Origin: Neobacillus terrae
GTDB taxonomy: Bacteria > Bacillota > Bacilli > Bacillales > Cytobacillaceae
Assembly (NCBI RefSeq): GCF_011393025.1
Contig: NZ_JAAOEO010000009.1
Location: 1-64,000 of the forward strand
Direction: 5' to 3'
Length of the DNA stretch: 64,000 bases
Shown: piece by piece, positions 1-9,313 of the stretch
Layout: every line of letters starts with the position of its first letter
Position numbering within the stretch: the first letter of the stretch is position 1
Program-made: the position numbers and the translations under genes
Notes under the pieces: generated by a model
The model's database searches: none
Seen by the model: the letters and a program-made list of their open reading frames with translations, nothing else
Told to the model about the DNA's origin: nothing

Positions 1-32
1 TATGAATATAACAATCATCGTTATCAATGGGG

Positions 33-66
33 ATTAAATAAAATGACCCCGGTGCAATACCGGGGC
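33..66 (-). terminator. Intrinsic terminator after asnO
   Basis: Perfect 7-bp stem CCCCGGT/ACCGGGG (47-65) with a 5-nt loop. Read on the minus strand it is followed by TCATTTTATTT, so it closes the asnO transcript. Confidence 0.7.
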
Positions 67-148
67 CACCTATTAGCAGTATAGGCTCTTTTTTATCACT
101 GTCCGAAATATGGGGTATAGTTCACTGCGAGGGGAGCTTTTTAGATTC

Positions 149-1996
149 TTACTCAGCTAAGTTAATTCCATATTCCTCAAACCAAACATGAATTTGGTAT
201 AGGTGTGCAAGAAGCTGAGGGCCTGTCATCAATTGGCCAAACCATGGCTGAGTGAAAGACGCCCCGCCAGATTCAGCAATCTCCGTTAATTTCTTATAAT
301 CAAATAACTCATGGAGCACGGAAGATTTATTTTTAAGTGCATTACTGAGCAAATCCTGCACTAGTTTTGTGTAATGAGGATTATGCGTCTTTGGATAAGG
401 GCTTTTTTTCCGATATAATACTTCCTCTGGCAACAGTCCTTCAAAAGCCTTGCGAAGGATGCCTTTTTCCCTTGCCCCATGCATTTTCATTTCCCATGGA
501 ATATTCCAGGCATACTCTACAAGCCTGTGGTCTGCAAACGGCACACGCACTTCAAGTCCTGCACCCATGCTCATTCTGTCCTTTCGATCTAAAAGGGTAG
601 TCATAAACCAATTCATATTTAGATAAAATATTTCCCTTCTCCTTACTTCCTCCCTGGTTTCCCCTTCCATTACAGGAGTTTCCGCAACATAAAGATTATA
701 GTTATCGATGACATAGTCATTTAATTTCAGTTTATTTCCCCAATGTGGCTTGAGCAATTCTTGCCGCTCTGCTACAGACCGCATCCATGGGAAGCCTTCA
801 CGTGTCAAATCATCCTGCCTGTGGAACCATGGATAGCCGCCAAATATCTCATCTGCACATTCTCCTGAAAGACTTACAGTAAAGTTCTCTTTTATTTTTC
901 GGCAAAACCAGAGAAGAGAGGAGTCTACATCAGCCATTCCCGGTAAATCTCTTACAATTACTGCTTCTTTCAAATTCTCCGCAAGTTCTTCCTGACTGAT
1001 AATACAGGTATGATGCTTGGTTTCGAATTCATCTGACATTAAGTTAATCCAATAGGAATCAGCATCAGGCTGAAAGTCATTCTTTTTAAAAAAGTGCTGG
1101 TTTCCTTCGTAGTCAATCGAATAAGTATTGAGCGGCCCTTTTCCCTCTTTTTGAAAATCCCTTGCCGCAATTGCTGTTATTATGCTTGAATCGACTCCGC
1201 CTGAAAGGAAGGTACACAGAGGAACATCCGAAACAAGCTGTCTTTTCACAGCGTCGGTCACAAGGTATCTGACATTTTCTATCGTATCCTCCAGGCTGTC
1301 TGTATGCTTCCTGCTCTCAACATTCCAGTAACGCCATATCTTCAATCCGTTTCTTGAAAAAGTTAGGGCGTGGCCAGGCTTAAGCTCACGGACTCCCTGA
1401 AATACACCTGAACCAGGCGGCCTCGAAGGTCCAAGACCTAATACATCAGCAATACCTTCTCGGTTTAATGCAGGCCTTATTTCAGGATGGGCAAGAACAG
1501 CTTTCAATTCCGATCCAAAAATGAGTCCTCCAGAAACCTCCGAGAAAAATAATGGTTTAACTCCCAGCCGATCACGTGCTATGAATAGATGGTCCTTTTT
1601 TTCATCCCAGACAGCAAATGCATAGATCCCATTAAAGTGTGTTACACATTCCTCAGCCCATTCTATATAGGCTGTTAACAGTACTTCAGTATCAGAATGG
1701 CCCCTGAACGAATATCCTTTTGATAGGAGTTCTTTCCGAATATCTTCGGTATTATATAATTCACCATTATAACAAATGGTATAGGTGGCTCCCTTTCCAG
1801 CTTTCTGCATTGGCTGGCGTCCGCCTTCAGGATCTACTACAATTAGCCTTTTGTGCCCAAGGCCGACGAATCCCTCTGTCCATATATTTGTATCATCCGG
1901 ACCTCTTTTTTCAAGGGTTTCTGTCATTTTTTCTAGAATATCCCGTTCCTTCTTCATCTGTTTTTTATAATTAATCCAACCTGTAATTCCGCACAT
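149..1996 (-). CDS. asnO: Asparagine synthetase (glutamine-hydrolysing), AsnO type
   Basis: Makes asparagine from aspartate, glutamine and ATP in the cytoplasm. The start is the ATG at 1996 because it puts the catalytic cysteine at residue 2 (MCGITGW) and has AGGAGGAGGT-like sequence just upstream; a longer frame to 2026 has no ribosome site. An N-terminal class-II glutaminase domain shows RGPDD near residue 31 and YNGELYN near 76. The synthetase domain carries the PP-loop SGGVDSS near residue 265. The length of 615 aa fits B. subtilis AsnO (about 614), the sporulation-linked paralogue, and the neighbouring yisN supports asnO rather than asnB or asnH. A hairpin terminator lies downstream. Family sure; paralogue assignment by length and synteny. 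Confidence 0.92.
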   Translation of the reverse strand: MCGITGWINYKKQMKKERDILEKMTETLEKRGPDDTNIWTEGFVGLGHKRLIVVDPEGGRQPMQKAGKGATYTICYNGELYNTEDIRKELLSKGYSFRGHSDTEVLLTAYIEWAEECVTHFNGIYAFAVWDEKKDHLFIARDRLGVKPLFFSEVSGGLIFGSELKAVLAHPEIRPALNREGIADVLGLGPSRPPGSGVFQGVRELKPGHALTFSRNGLKIWRYWNVESRKHTDSLEDTIENVRYLVTDAVKRQLVSDVPLCTFLSGGVDSSIITAIAARDFQKEGKGPLNTYSIDYEGNQHFFKKNDFQPDADSYWINLMSDEFETKHHTCIISQEELAENLKEAVIVRDLPGMADVDSSLLWFCRKIKENFTVSLSGECADEIFGGYPWFHRQDDLTREGFPWMRSVAERQELLKPHWGNKLKLNDYVIDNYNLYVAETPVMEGETREEVRRREIFYLNMNWFMTTLLDRKDRMSMGAGLEVRVPFADHRLVEYAWNIPWEMKMHGAREKGILRKAFEGLLPEEVLYRKKSPYPKTHNPHYTKLVQDLLSNALKNKSSVLHELFDYKKLTEIAESGGASFTQPWFGQLMTGPQLLAHLYQIHVWFEEYGINLAE

Positions 1997-2169
1997 AGCA
2001 ATACCTCCTCCACATCGGGCGCCCAAAAATATGATTAAAAGACGTGTTCCTATACTATGCCGGCGGTGAATTCTGGTTAATTGTCCAATATACTTAGTTA
2101 AAAAAGTTATATTTTTATTATAAGATGTCTACAAAGGTAAGTGTAAGCAACACTCACGGAGGATAAGTG

Positions 2170-2733
2170 ATGAATCGACAGCAGCGAAATAAACTTTTTG
2201 AATTCCAATCAAGGGCATACAATGAAGGTACAGTAGAATTAATTAATGACCAATGGATTTTTTTTGACAAAGAAACCGAGGAAGCAGCTCTCCTCGACGA
2301 ATCCCTTCATCAAGAGATTGAGATTTTCCGCTATAATCGCTGGAATAGAGGGATTTTAATAGAGGCGGGAAAAGTCTGCCTTCAGGATGAATCCATTGTT
2401 TTACGTGATCAGGATATGGTCAGGATCAGAAAACATCTGATTTACTCACTTGACCGGCTGCTGGAAGAGCTGAATGACGAAGCCTTTATTCAGTTTGTTA
2501 CCACACTTAATTCCATGGATTTTTCGATATATGACTGTTTGTATTGTTATAACCATTTATCGTTCCTGGCGGAGGAAGACAGGAAGGCCGGCGTAAATTT
2601 CATGGTCTTTGACAACCAGGAGCAAATTTGTAATGTCCAGCATCATTTCTGTTATTTTGAAAAAGTGAACGACCGCTTTGAATTTACAGTTAATACCGGG
2701 AAAAGACTCGTGATAGAAAAATTGATTTCTTAG
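2170..2733 (+). CDS. yisN: DUF2777 family protein YisN
   Basis: A 187-aa soluble, acidic protein of unknown function. I recognise it as YisN by its place beside asnO and by the family-like start NRQQRNKLFEFQSRAY. A cysteine/histidine-rich stretch DCLYCYNH lies near residue 121. No signal peptide or membrane segment is visible. GTG at 2167 and ATG at 2170 are adjacent; the ATG is chosen because it sits 6-7 nt from GGAGGA, whereas the GTG is too close. It is transcribed divergently from asnO and converges on the EAL-domain gene, with a shared terminator between them. Confidence 0.75.
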   Translation: MNRQQRNKLFEFQSRAYNEGTVELINDQWIFFDKETEEAALLDESLHQEIEIFRYNRWNRGILIEAGKVCLQDESIVLRDQDMVRIRKHLIYSLDRLLEELNDEAFIQFVTTLNSMDFSIYDCLYCYNHLSFLAEEDRKAGVNFMVFDNQEQICNVQHHFCYFEKVNDRFEFTVNTGKRLVIEKLIS

Positions 2734-2743
2734 TTTGAAGTAA

Positions 2744-2780
2744 AAAAAGGGACTCAGATTTTGTCTGAATCCCTTTTTAC
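2744..2780. terminator. Bidirectional terminator between yisN and the EAL-domain gene
   Basis: GGGACTCAGA/TCTGAATCCC stem flanked by A7 on one side and T5 on the other, so it can stop both converging transcripts. Confidence 0.8.
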
Positions 2781-5689
2781 ATATGAATTTCTTTAGGTGA
2801 AAAATATTTTTCAAAGTCACTGGCCATTAAGGGTTTATATAGATAAAATCCCTGGGCAAAGTGGCAATCTAATTCTTTTAGCAAATCAATTTGTTCCTTC
2901 GTTTCTACCCCTTCTGCAACCACTTTAACCGATAGTCCCTGTCCCATTGTAATAATGGCTTTAACAATAGCAATGTCGGAAGTATCCATCATTAGATTGT
3001 TAATAAAGGATCGGTCAATTTTAAGTGTATTAATCGGAAGATTTCGTAAATAGCTTAATGACGAATAGCCGGTTCCAAAATCATCAATAGATACCTTTAC
3101 GCCTAAATCCTGGAGGGCTTTCATTGTTAAAATGCTGTAATCAATATTTTGCAGCGTCGCACTTTCGGTCAATTCCAAATTTAGATACTTTGGTTCAAGG
3201 CCAGCTTCCTCTAATGCCAGTTTAACATCCATTAAAAAACTGTCTTTTTGAAATTGATAGGCAGAAACATTAATGGAAATGGTTAGCTTCTCGATGCCTA
3301 ATTCCTGCCACTTTTTATTTTGTATACAAGCAGTCCTTAATACCCAGTTCCCTATATCATCTATCAATCCTGTTTCTTCTGCAAGAGGAATAAATTCTCC
3401 AGGTGATACAAGCCCCAATTTCGGATGGTTCCAGCGCAGAAGCGCTTCGCTTCCATAAACCTTTCCTGATGCCAGATCAATCAGAGGCTGATAGCATAAG
3501 TAAAACTCTTCCTTTTGAAGCGCTTTCCTTAAATAGCTTTCCAGTTCAAGTCGCTTTAAAGCTTGCTCATTCATCTCTGTGGAGAAGAAGGTAATCCGGT
3601 TTCCGCCAGATTTTTTAGAGATATTAATAGCGATATCAGCATTTTTGAGTAATTCCTTCTCATCTGATCCGTCTTCGGGAAACAGGCTCGCACCTATACT
3701 TGCTGTTACAAAAAATTCTTTTTGATCAAAGTGAATGGGTTCTGATATACATCTGGTAATCTTTTTAGCAGTATTCATAACCTCATCGCTATTAACATTC
3801 TTCGTTAAAATCAGAGTAAACTTATCCCCGCTAAATCTTCCCAAATAAGCCCCGGCTGGAAATTCCTCCTGCACTCTCTCCGCTAAATCTTTTAAAATCA
3901 AATCTCCTGCATAATGGCCAAGACTGTCATTAATAATTTTGAACCTGTCTATATCTATAAACAAAACAGCAAGCTTCCGTTTTTTCTTGCTTGCTCTTTT
4001 AATTAAATCTCCGAGCTGCTCGGTGATTTTTTGCCTGTTGGGCAATCCAGTCTGAGGATCGACATAGGCAAGCTTGGCAATTTTTTCTTCACTTTTAACG
4101 ATGTCAGATATATTCCTTCCTATGCCATAAATTCCAATCGCAGCCCCATCTACTTTAATTGGGATATTTTTCATTTGGAAAAGCTGAACATCGCCATTTA
4201 CATCTGGAATTCTCAAATTGTAAAATTGTTCTTTCCCTTGGAGGGCTTTTAAAAAGTGGGCAGCTGCCCTGGCAGCATCCTCTTTTTTAATAAACTTCAA
4301 AGCAGATTTTCCGACCACCTCATTTTCCATATAACCAAACGTCTTTTCAAAAGATCTGTTCACGCTAGTAAAATTGCCCTTCAAATCTGTTGAATATACA
4401 AAGTCCGCATTGTTATTAAATAGAGAACGATAATATTGGCTTGATACCGACAAATGCTCATTAAGTTTTCGAGTATCATTCTCAGCTGCCTGCATTAAAT
4501 GAGTAAGGATCATAATTGAATTCAAATGCTGAGGAGGCTGGTATTCAAAAAGACTGTTTTCTTTTTGAGGCAGCTCTGCAGATTCACTAAGCGCAAGGTA
4601 TGAAAAGGAATATCCCGTCAGCTGAGCAGTTTTCTTTTTTTGAGAGCTAATTTCCCCGTACGAGCAAAATCCCGCAACCGGAGCAATCTGCTGAAGCATT
4701 CTCAATTCAGCCTTAACATAGTCATTCAGAAAATATTTACGTGCAGTACTGTGAAAAACAAATAATGTTTCGATCGGTTTTTTTGATAGGCGTTTCATGT
4801 TAACCAGCGATTCTTCAATAACTAATGCAATATCAGGATATGCAATGGTCAGGAGGTCACCTGTTAAAAGAGGCCTATTCATTTCCACTGCTCCGCTATC
4901 ATATAATTTGGTGATGTACAGAGGGAACTTTTCTCCCTTTTTCTCTGAAATAAAAGGAAATTCTGCACCTGAACGAGGGAGACTTCTTACAAAGTCTGCT
5001 CCAAGGTAATGCTTTAATATTTGGATTGGCTTCTTGTTTTCAATCGTATATATTACGCGGCCTTCAGCTTTAGTTACAGTCAGCTTTCTTCCTATTTCCC
5101 GCCATTTAAAATCTGCTCCCGCTTCTGCTATCAAACTATCGCTTTTTAAGGCAATTGCAACAGCCCCCTGTGAAACAGAAGTATCACCATTAAAAACATA
5201 AGTTCCCTCCAGGCTCCCATTGTTTCCAGCAATGCCTCCAGTTATCAAAATGTCTGGCTTTGATGAAAAAATCCCATCCAGGAACTGCTGTGTATCTATG
5301 TCCACACTTCCTATCATGATAATCATTGCTTTGGTTTGAGGGTCTATTAGCATTTCCGAGACTCTTTTCCCCATCATAAAGCAATCAGGAAAATCTCTTT
5401 GCTCTACAATACAGGAATCAATGGAGGTTTTATCAAACCCTGTAAAGGAAATAACGATGGACTTTTCCTGAAGGCTGCTCCCAATTATTTCACCAGCTGT
5501 CGTACATCCTATAATTGTGGCCTCAGGTACTAAAAGTTTTAGCTGCTGCTGGATTGTTTTTAATTTATTTTCCTGCTCTCCTGAAAATATTTGAACCAGT
5601 AAAGCAGGAAATGTATCCAGCTGATTACGGTGGATAAAGAGCTGAAGTTTCTGATGATTTTCATATGTATAGTTAAGAGTTTTGATCAA
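2777..5689 (-). CDS. FIST-PAS-GGDEF-EAL signalling protein, probable c-di-GMP phosphodiesterase
   Basis: A soluble cytoplasmic sensor of about 970 aa. Domains in order: FIST N-terminal domain (about 15-215), FIST C domain (about 215-365), PAS (about 415-535), GGDEF (about 548-700) and EAL (about 715-960). The EAL part keeps the catalytic signs EALLRW (about 748), NVSAYQF, ELTES and DDFGTGYSS (about 870), so c-di-GMP hydrolysis is expected. The GGDEF signature reads SGDKF (about 620), which should abolish cyclase activity; it may still bind GTP. FIST domains are thought to sense small ligands such as amino acids. The start is uncertain: TTG 5689 follows GGTGAT closely, while TTG 5710 has no ribosome site. 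Single gene, no partner in an operon. Confidence 0.88.
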   Translation of the reverse strand: MIKTLNYTYENHQKLQLFIHRNQLDTFPALLVQIFSGEQENKLKTIQQQLKLLVPEATIIGCTTAGEIIGSSLQEKSIVISFTGFDKTSIDSCIVEQRDFPDCFMMGKRVSEMLIDPQTKAMIIMIGSVDIDTQQFLDGIFSSKPDILITGGIAGNNGSLEGTYVFNGDTSVSQGAVAIALKSDSLIAEAGADFKWREIGRKLTVTKAEGRVIYTIENKKPIQILKHYLGADFVRSLPRSGAEFPFISEKKGEKFPLYITKLYDSGAVEMNRPLLTGDLLTIAYPDIALVIEESLVNMKRLSKKPIETLFVFHSTARKYFLNDYVKAELRMLQQIAPVAGFCSYGEISSQKKKTAQLTGYSFSYLALSESAELPQKENSLFEYQPPQHLNSIMILTHLMQAAENDTRKLNEHLSVSSQYYRSLFNNNADFVYSTDLKGNFTSVNRSFEKTFGYMENEVVGKSALKFIKKEDAARAAAHFLKALQGKEQFYNLRIPDVNGDVQLFQMKNIPIKVDGAAIGIYGIGRNISDIVKSEEKIAKLAYVDPQTGLPNRQKITEQLGDLIKRASKKKRKLAVLFIDIDRFKIINDSLGHYAGDLILKDLAERVQEEFPAGAYLGRFSGDKFTLILTKNVNSDEVMNTAKKITRCISEPIHFDQKEFFVTASIGASLFPEDGSDEKELLKNADIAINISKKSGGNRITFFSTEMNEQALKRLELESYLRKALQKEEFYLCYQPLIDLASGKVYGSEALLRWNHPKLGLVSPGEFIPLAEETGLIDDIGNWVLRTACIQNKKWQELGIEKLTISINVSAYQFQKDSFLMDVKLALEEAGLEPKYLNLELTESATLQNIDYSILTMKALQDLGVKVSIDDFGTGYSSLSYLRNLPINTLKIDRSFINNLMMDTSDIAIVKAIITMGQGLSVKVVAEGVETKEQIDLLKELDCHFAQGFYLYKPLMASDFEKYFSPKEIHM

Positions 5690-5774
5690 AATATCACCAT
5701 TCACCTTCAAATTACGAAACTATTCTTACTATAAAAATAACATATTTATTTCAGCAAGGATATGCAATAAATAC

Positions 5775-5803
5775 AAAAAGCCGCCATTTCTGGCAGCTTT
5801 TAG
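5775..5803 (-). terminator. Terminator after yisL
   Basis: AAGCTGCCA/TGGCGGCTT stem followed on the minus strand by TTTTTGTATTT. Confidence 0.7.
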
Positions 5804-5915
5804 ACAATATTTTTGCTTTTGGGTCTTGCATGAGATTGCAGGTTTTTTACTGTTATATTATATCTAGAGCGAACCACCAGGAAGAGATGACCAATAAGAA
5901 AACGGCCCTCTTTAC

Positions 5916-6278
5916 TTATGCAAACGGATGGAATCCAAGCGGCAATTTTAAACCAAGATATAAAACGAGCAGAATAGCAATTACAAACTGAATCCAGAGT
6001 ACGGAAGTCCTGCGGTCTTTGGTTGTCCTCATTAGGATGAATTCCATAATCACAATGATCCATAGACCTACAGCCATTTTGAGAATATAAAGCATGGTAA
6101 CAGGTATATGGTACCTCATTATCAGCTCTATGCCTGTACCAATTATAAGTAAATAGAAAACCCTTAAAATCATTTGAACGATTCTGGAGCCTTTTCGCTT
6201 GCCGCTTTTATGAAGCGACAAAGCAACGAAGAATAAAATTATTCCTAAAGCCCAAGTCGTAATATGGACGTGTGTCAT
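5916..6278 (-). CDS. yisL: UPF0344 / DUF1516 membrane protein YisL
   Basis: A 120-aa integral membrane protein with four hydrophobic segments (about 6-22, 36-58, 63-83 and 95-113) and an N-terminus MTHVHITTWALGIILFF typical of the YisL family. No biochemical role is known to me. The ATG at 6278 is preceded by GGAGGAAAG. It sits between yisK and a terminator, as yisL does beside yisK in B. subtilis, which supports the name. Confidence 0.8.
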   Translation of the reverse strand: MTHVHITTWALGIILFFVALSLHKSGKRKGSRIVQMILRVFYLLIIGTGIELIMRYHIPVTMLYILKMAVGLWIIVIMEFILMRTTKDRRTSVLWIQFVIAILLVLYLGLKLPLGFHPFA

Positions 6279-6379
6279 CCACTTTCCTCCTATGCCAATT
6301 CTTTTTTTGATGTTCCTATCATATCACAGCATATCTCAAAAAACGAAATTTAAGGCGGCTTAAAGAGCGGCTTTTAGGA

Positions 6380-7276
6380 TTATTTCGAGATTGTATTTCT
6401 TAAAATCCCTACACCTTCCACAGTAATTTCGATTACATCTCCACCAGAAAGGTATTTTGGCGGTTTAAAGCCTTTTCCTACTCCGGCCGGTGTCCCAGTA
6501 GCTATAATATCACCGGGCTCAAGCGTCATTCCCTTGGAAAGGACAGAAATAATCTCTTCAATAGGAAAAATAAATTTATTGGTGCTTGATTCCTGTCTGA
6601 TTTCTCCATTAACCCGGGTCTGAATTTTAAGGTTTCCAGGATTCTCAAGTTCATTTTTATGTACCAGCCATGGGCCCATTGGACAGCTTGTATCAAGGCT
6701 TTTCCCTATAAAGTATTGCTTGTGTCTTTCCTGCAGATCACGTGCAGTAATATCATTAATAATGGTATAGCCGAAGACATACTCCAATGCATTTTCCCGG
6801 CTAATCCCCTGGCCCTCTTTTCCAATGACAACAGCAAGTTCACCTTCATAATCAAGCTGATTGGTAATTCCGCTGTGATTTTGTACCTCTGTATCTGGTC
6901 CAGTAACCGTAGTAGGTGCCTTTGTAAAAACCATCACATGTTCAGGTATATCCGCAGCGCTGCCCAATTCAATTGCATGGTCAGCATAGTTTTTTCCAAC
7001 ACAGAAAATATTCTTAGCTGGCCGTGGAATAGGTGCAAGAAGCCTGACATCACTCATTGGAATATAGAAAGAATTAACATCCTCCCAATCAATGAGACTA
7101 TTTACTTTTTCCAAAAAGGAATCTCCCATCTGAATACACTCCAGCAATGTATCAGGAAATATTTTCTCCCCTGATCTGCATTGTTCTGCGGCATTTAAAG
7201 GTAAAACATTTTCACCGGTTGAGTCCAGAACCCCGACTGTTGTAATTCCTTTTATCTCAGCTGTAACAAATTTCAT
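6380..7276 (-). CDS. yisK: Fumarylacetoacetate hydrolase-family protein YisK
   Basis: A 298-aa cytoplasmic enzyme of the FAH superfamily. The core holds NYADHAIELG near residue 115, the metal-binding region DYEGELAVVIG near 150 and the C-terminal GDIIATGTPAGVG. These acidic residues bind Mg or Mn. The family acts on 2-oxo acids (C-C hydrolysis or decarboxylation). B. subtilis YisK is described as an oxaloacetate decarboxylase that also affects cell shape through Mbl; carrying this over is inference. The start is ATG 7276, which has GGAGGGAAAAGG upstream; the longer frame to 7318 runs through a hairpin and is rejected. Confidence 0.85.
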   Translation of the reverse strand: MKFVTAEIKGITTVGVLDSTGENVLPLNAAEQCRSGEKIFPDTLLECIQMGDSFLEKVNSLIDWEDVNSFYIPMSDVRLLAPIPRPAKNIFCVGKNYADHAIELGSAADIPEHVMVFTKAPTTVTGPDTEVQNHSGITNQLDYEGELAVVIGKEGQGISRENALEYVFGYTIINDITARDLQERHKQYFIGKSLDTSCPMGPWLVHKNELENPGNLKIQTRVNGEIRQESSTNKFIFPIEEIISVLSKGMTLEPGDIIATGTPAGVGKGFKPPKYLSGGDVIEITVEGVGILRNTISK

Positions 7277-7307
7277 CCTTTTCCCTCCATTGATTAGAAT
7301 GTCATAT

Positions 7308-7346
7308 AAAGGCAGCAACCTTATACATGGCTGCTGCCTTTTATTT
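7308..7346. terminator. Terminator after the DUF418 gene
   Basis: AAAGGCAGCAACC/GGCTGCTGCCTTT stem. It lies downstream of the minus-strand DUF418 gene, and a T-rich tail is present on both strands. Confidence 0.65.
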
Positions 7347-7452
7347 TATCAATTTATATAGAATGTTGAAAAAGAAACAGTATTACTTTTCAAAAACTTA
7401 TGTCAATAAGGCTGGAACTTCTTTGAAGAAATCGGAGATTCCTTATAAAACA

Positions 7453-8580
7453 TTATTTAATATAACGATTTTTCGAATAAGTAAACTTTCTCCAAACGAA
7501 TTCAACAGGACCTGCATCAAACTTTTTTAACAAGTATCGGCTGAAAAGTATCTGAAAAAGAAAAATGGCTGCAGCCTGTATAGTTCCTACCCATATAGAT
7601 ACTTTACCGTAAAGGCCCAGACCATAGCTGTAAAAGAGGAAAGTACCTAAAATGGACTGCATTAGATAGTTAGTCAGTGACATACGGCCTGCGTGAGAAA
7701 AAATGGAAAATATTTTTTTCGTATTTTTGTTTTTCAGTAACATAAATATAGCAATAGCATAGGAAACAGAAAGAAGCGGTCCTCCAAAAACATCTTGAAC
7801 AAATAATGCCTCAAAACCCCTCTTCGTAATATAAGGAAGGCATTTAATGACAAGGCCAGGGATAAAGAAAGCCCAAAATAACCGAGGCAAATGTTTTTTG
7901 TTTGGCAGTTTTCTTCCCTTTGCAATGGATGCACCGATCAGGAAAAATGGAAAAATGGATGTAAAAATTAAAAGGAGAGAAAGTCCGCTGTTGGCAGCTC
8001 CCCAGTCGTGAAATCTCTGCCAGAAAATATCCAGGAAATCCCCTCTAGAATAGTTGCTAAGGGAATAGGACGCTTGCCTGGAATTGGAACTTATACCTGA
8101 AGTATGTATAAACAGGCCAAAAATTGACAAGAAAGCATTAGGAATAAGATAAAGGAATACACCTGCTGTAAACAGGGCATTTTTTGGCAGTGTAAGAACT
8201 GAAAGTGAAAGAAAACCAACAATCGAGTAAATTAAAAGGATATCCCCATGCCAAATCAGCATCACATGCAGTGCTCCTAGCACCATTAGAAAAAGAAGCC
8301 TGCGGACAGCAATCCCTGCAAAGCTTTTTCCAAGATCAACCGTTTTTTCCCTCATTGTGGCTAAGCTATATCCAAATAGGAATGAAAATAAAGGATAAAA
8401 GCTTGCCTGAAAAAATATATCGATTACAGCATACTGGAAACGGTCGGCCGGCCGGGACCAATATTTATAGGGATCTATATATAAATATGGAGAATGAAAG
8501 GAAAGCATATTAACCAAAAGTATACCCAGAAGAGAAAATCCCCGCAAAACATCCAAATAAAGTATCCTATTTTTCGGCAT
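7453..8580 (-). CDS. DUF418 family (YeiB-like) multispanning membrane protein
   Basis: A 375-aa integral membrane protein with about ten hydrophobic segments. The N-terminus ILYLDVLRGFSLLGILLVN is the hallmark of the YeiB/DUF418 family (heparan-alpha-glucosaminide N-acetyltransferase-like fold), and the C-terminal half carries the DUF418 helices including GRMSLTNYLMQSILG. The substrate is unknown. ATG 8580 has GGGAGGACATATA before it. B. subtilis has paralogues such as YxaH and YrkO, but I do not see a specific orthologue; synteny does not help because yisJ/yisI would be expected here. Confidence 0.8.
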   Translation of the reverse strand: MPKNRILYLDVLRGFSLLGILLVNMLSFHSPYLYIDPYKYWSRPADRFQYAVIDIFFQASFYPLFSFLFGYSLATMREKTVDLGKSFAGIAVRRLLFLMVLGALHVMLIWHGDILLIYSIVGFLSLSVLTLPKNALFTAGVFLYLIPNAFLSIFGLFIHTSGISSNSRQASYSLSNYSRGDFLDIFWQRFHDWGAANSGLSLLLIFTSIFPFFLIGASIAKGRKLPNKKHLPRLFWAFFIPGLVIKCLPYITKRGFEALFVQDVFGGPLLSVSYAIAIFMLLKNKNTKKIFSIFSHAGRMSLTNYLMQSILGTFLFYSYGLGLYGKVSIWVGTIQAAAIFLFQILFSRYLLKKFDAGPVEFVWRKFTYSKNRYIK

Positions 8581-8695
8581 TATATGTCCTCCCTTCCTTT
8601 ATACATTATAGCTTAATATGAATTACAACTTAAAAAACTCAGGAAGAAATTCTTAATAACTGGAACATTCAGGCGTACTTATAGGCATTTGAATC

Positions 8696-8722
8696 ACCTT
8701 CTAGAAAATATCACATAGCATA
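8696..8722 (+). promoter_or_regulatory. Sigma-K-type promoter of the gerP operon
   Basis: AC at 8696-8697, a 16-nt spacer, then CATAGCATA at 8714-8722. This fits the late mother-cell consensus AC-N16/17-CATANNNTA exactly and lies about 85 nt upstream of gerPA. gerP is known as a sigma-K operon in B. subtilis. Confidence 0.75.
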
Positions 8723-8806
8723 TTTAAGAAAAGGGCATTTGCCTACTTTTTGGAGGAAATTTCTGTGTTTGGGTATTGATTTAAATTTGAAAAAAGGGTG
8801 TACTTT

Positions 8807-9028
8807 ATGCCAGCAATTGTGGGAGTTGCACAAGTTATCTCAATCGGAAGCAGCGCCGTATTTAATATTGGGGATGTTTACAAAATTATGCCTCTTTCCA
8901 ATGCAAAGACTTTCTCTGGGGCTGGCTCGTTTAATACTGGGGATTCCTTAAGGATAAGAAACGAACTGAGTTCAACCAATACATCGGACCAGGACGGTAT
9001 GGATGCAGGGATTGTGCTGAACGTATAA
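8807..9028 (+). CDS. gerPA: Spore germination protein GerPA
   Basis: A 73-aa protein, first gene of the six-gene gerP operon. GerP proteins form a coat-associated complex that lets germinants pass through the spore coat to the inner-membrane receptors. The start MPAIVGVAQVISIG and the NTGD motif near residue 46 are typical of the GerPA/GerPF pair. ATG 8807 is preceded by AAAAAAGGGTG; the upstream GTG at 8798 lies inside that ribosome site. Compared with GerPF at the end of the operon it has diverged in the middle (SSAVFNIGD). Confidence 0.93.
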   Translation: MPAIVGVAQVISIGSSAVFNIGDVYKIMPLSNAKTFSGAGSFNTGDSLRIRNELSSTNTSDQDGMDAGIVLNV

Positions 9029-9052
9029 GACTAAAAAGCGCAGGTGATACCT

Positions 9053-9292
9053 TTGAATTATTATATTCAACAGTCGATTCATATAAATTTTATCAAAATC
9101 GGTGGGATAACGAATTCGAGTGTCTTCCAAATTGGAAGTGCAGGTATCATTAAACCCGCTTCCAACTTATTCAATACAGGCGGCTTCACAGGGCCCGCCC
9201 CCCAGCCTGCCAAGCAGCAAGCGATAGGTCAAGGTCAGCTAATCCTGGCTCCATCTGTTCCCTTGCATGCAGGATCACGAGAAAATACCTAG
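9053..9292 (+). CDS. gerPB: Spore germination protein GerPB
   Basis: A 79-aa coat-permeability protein. The start is TTG 9053, giving MNYYIQQSIHINFIKIG, which aligns with the known GerPB N-terminus; AGGTGAT lies 5 nt upstream. The frame also runs back to a GTG at 9044, but that codon is part of the ribosome site. Motifs NSSVFQIGSAG and FNTGGFTGPAP are characteristic of GerPB. It starts 24 nt after gerPA. Confidence 0.92.
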   Translation: MNYYIQQSIHINFIKIGGITNSSVFQIGSAGIIKPASNLFNTGGFTGPAPQPAKQQAIGQGQLILAPSVPLHAGSRENT

Positions 9293-9313
9293 TTTGATAC
9301 GGAGGTGAATGGA

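Noticed and set aside
1997..2169. T-box or riboswitch leader upstream of asnO
   Set aside because: Only about 170 nt shared with a divergent gene; no T-box (AGGGTGG-type) sequence or specifier hairpin seen.
6659..7174. 171-codon plus-strand frame opposite yisK
   Set aside because: Antisense shadow of a clear FAH-family gene, without a ribosome site.
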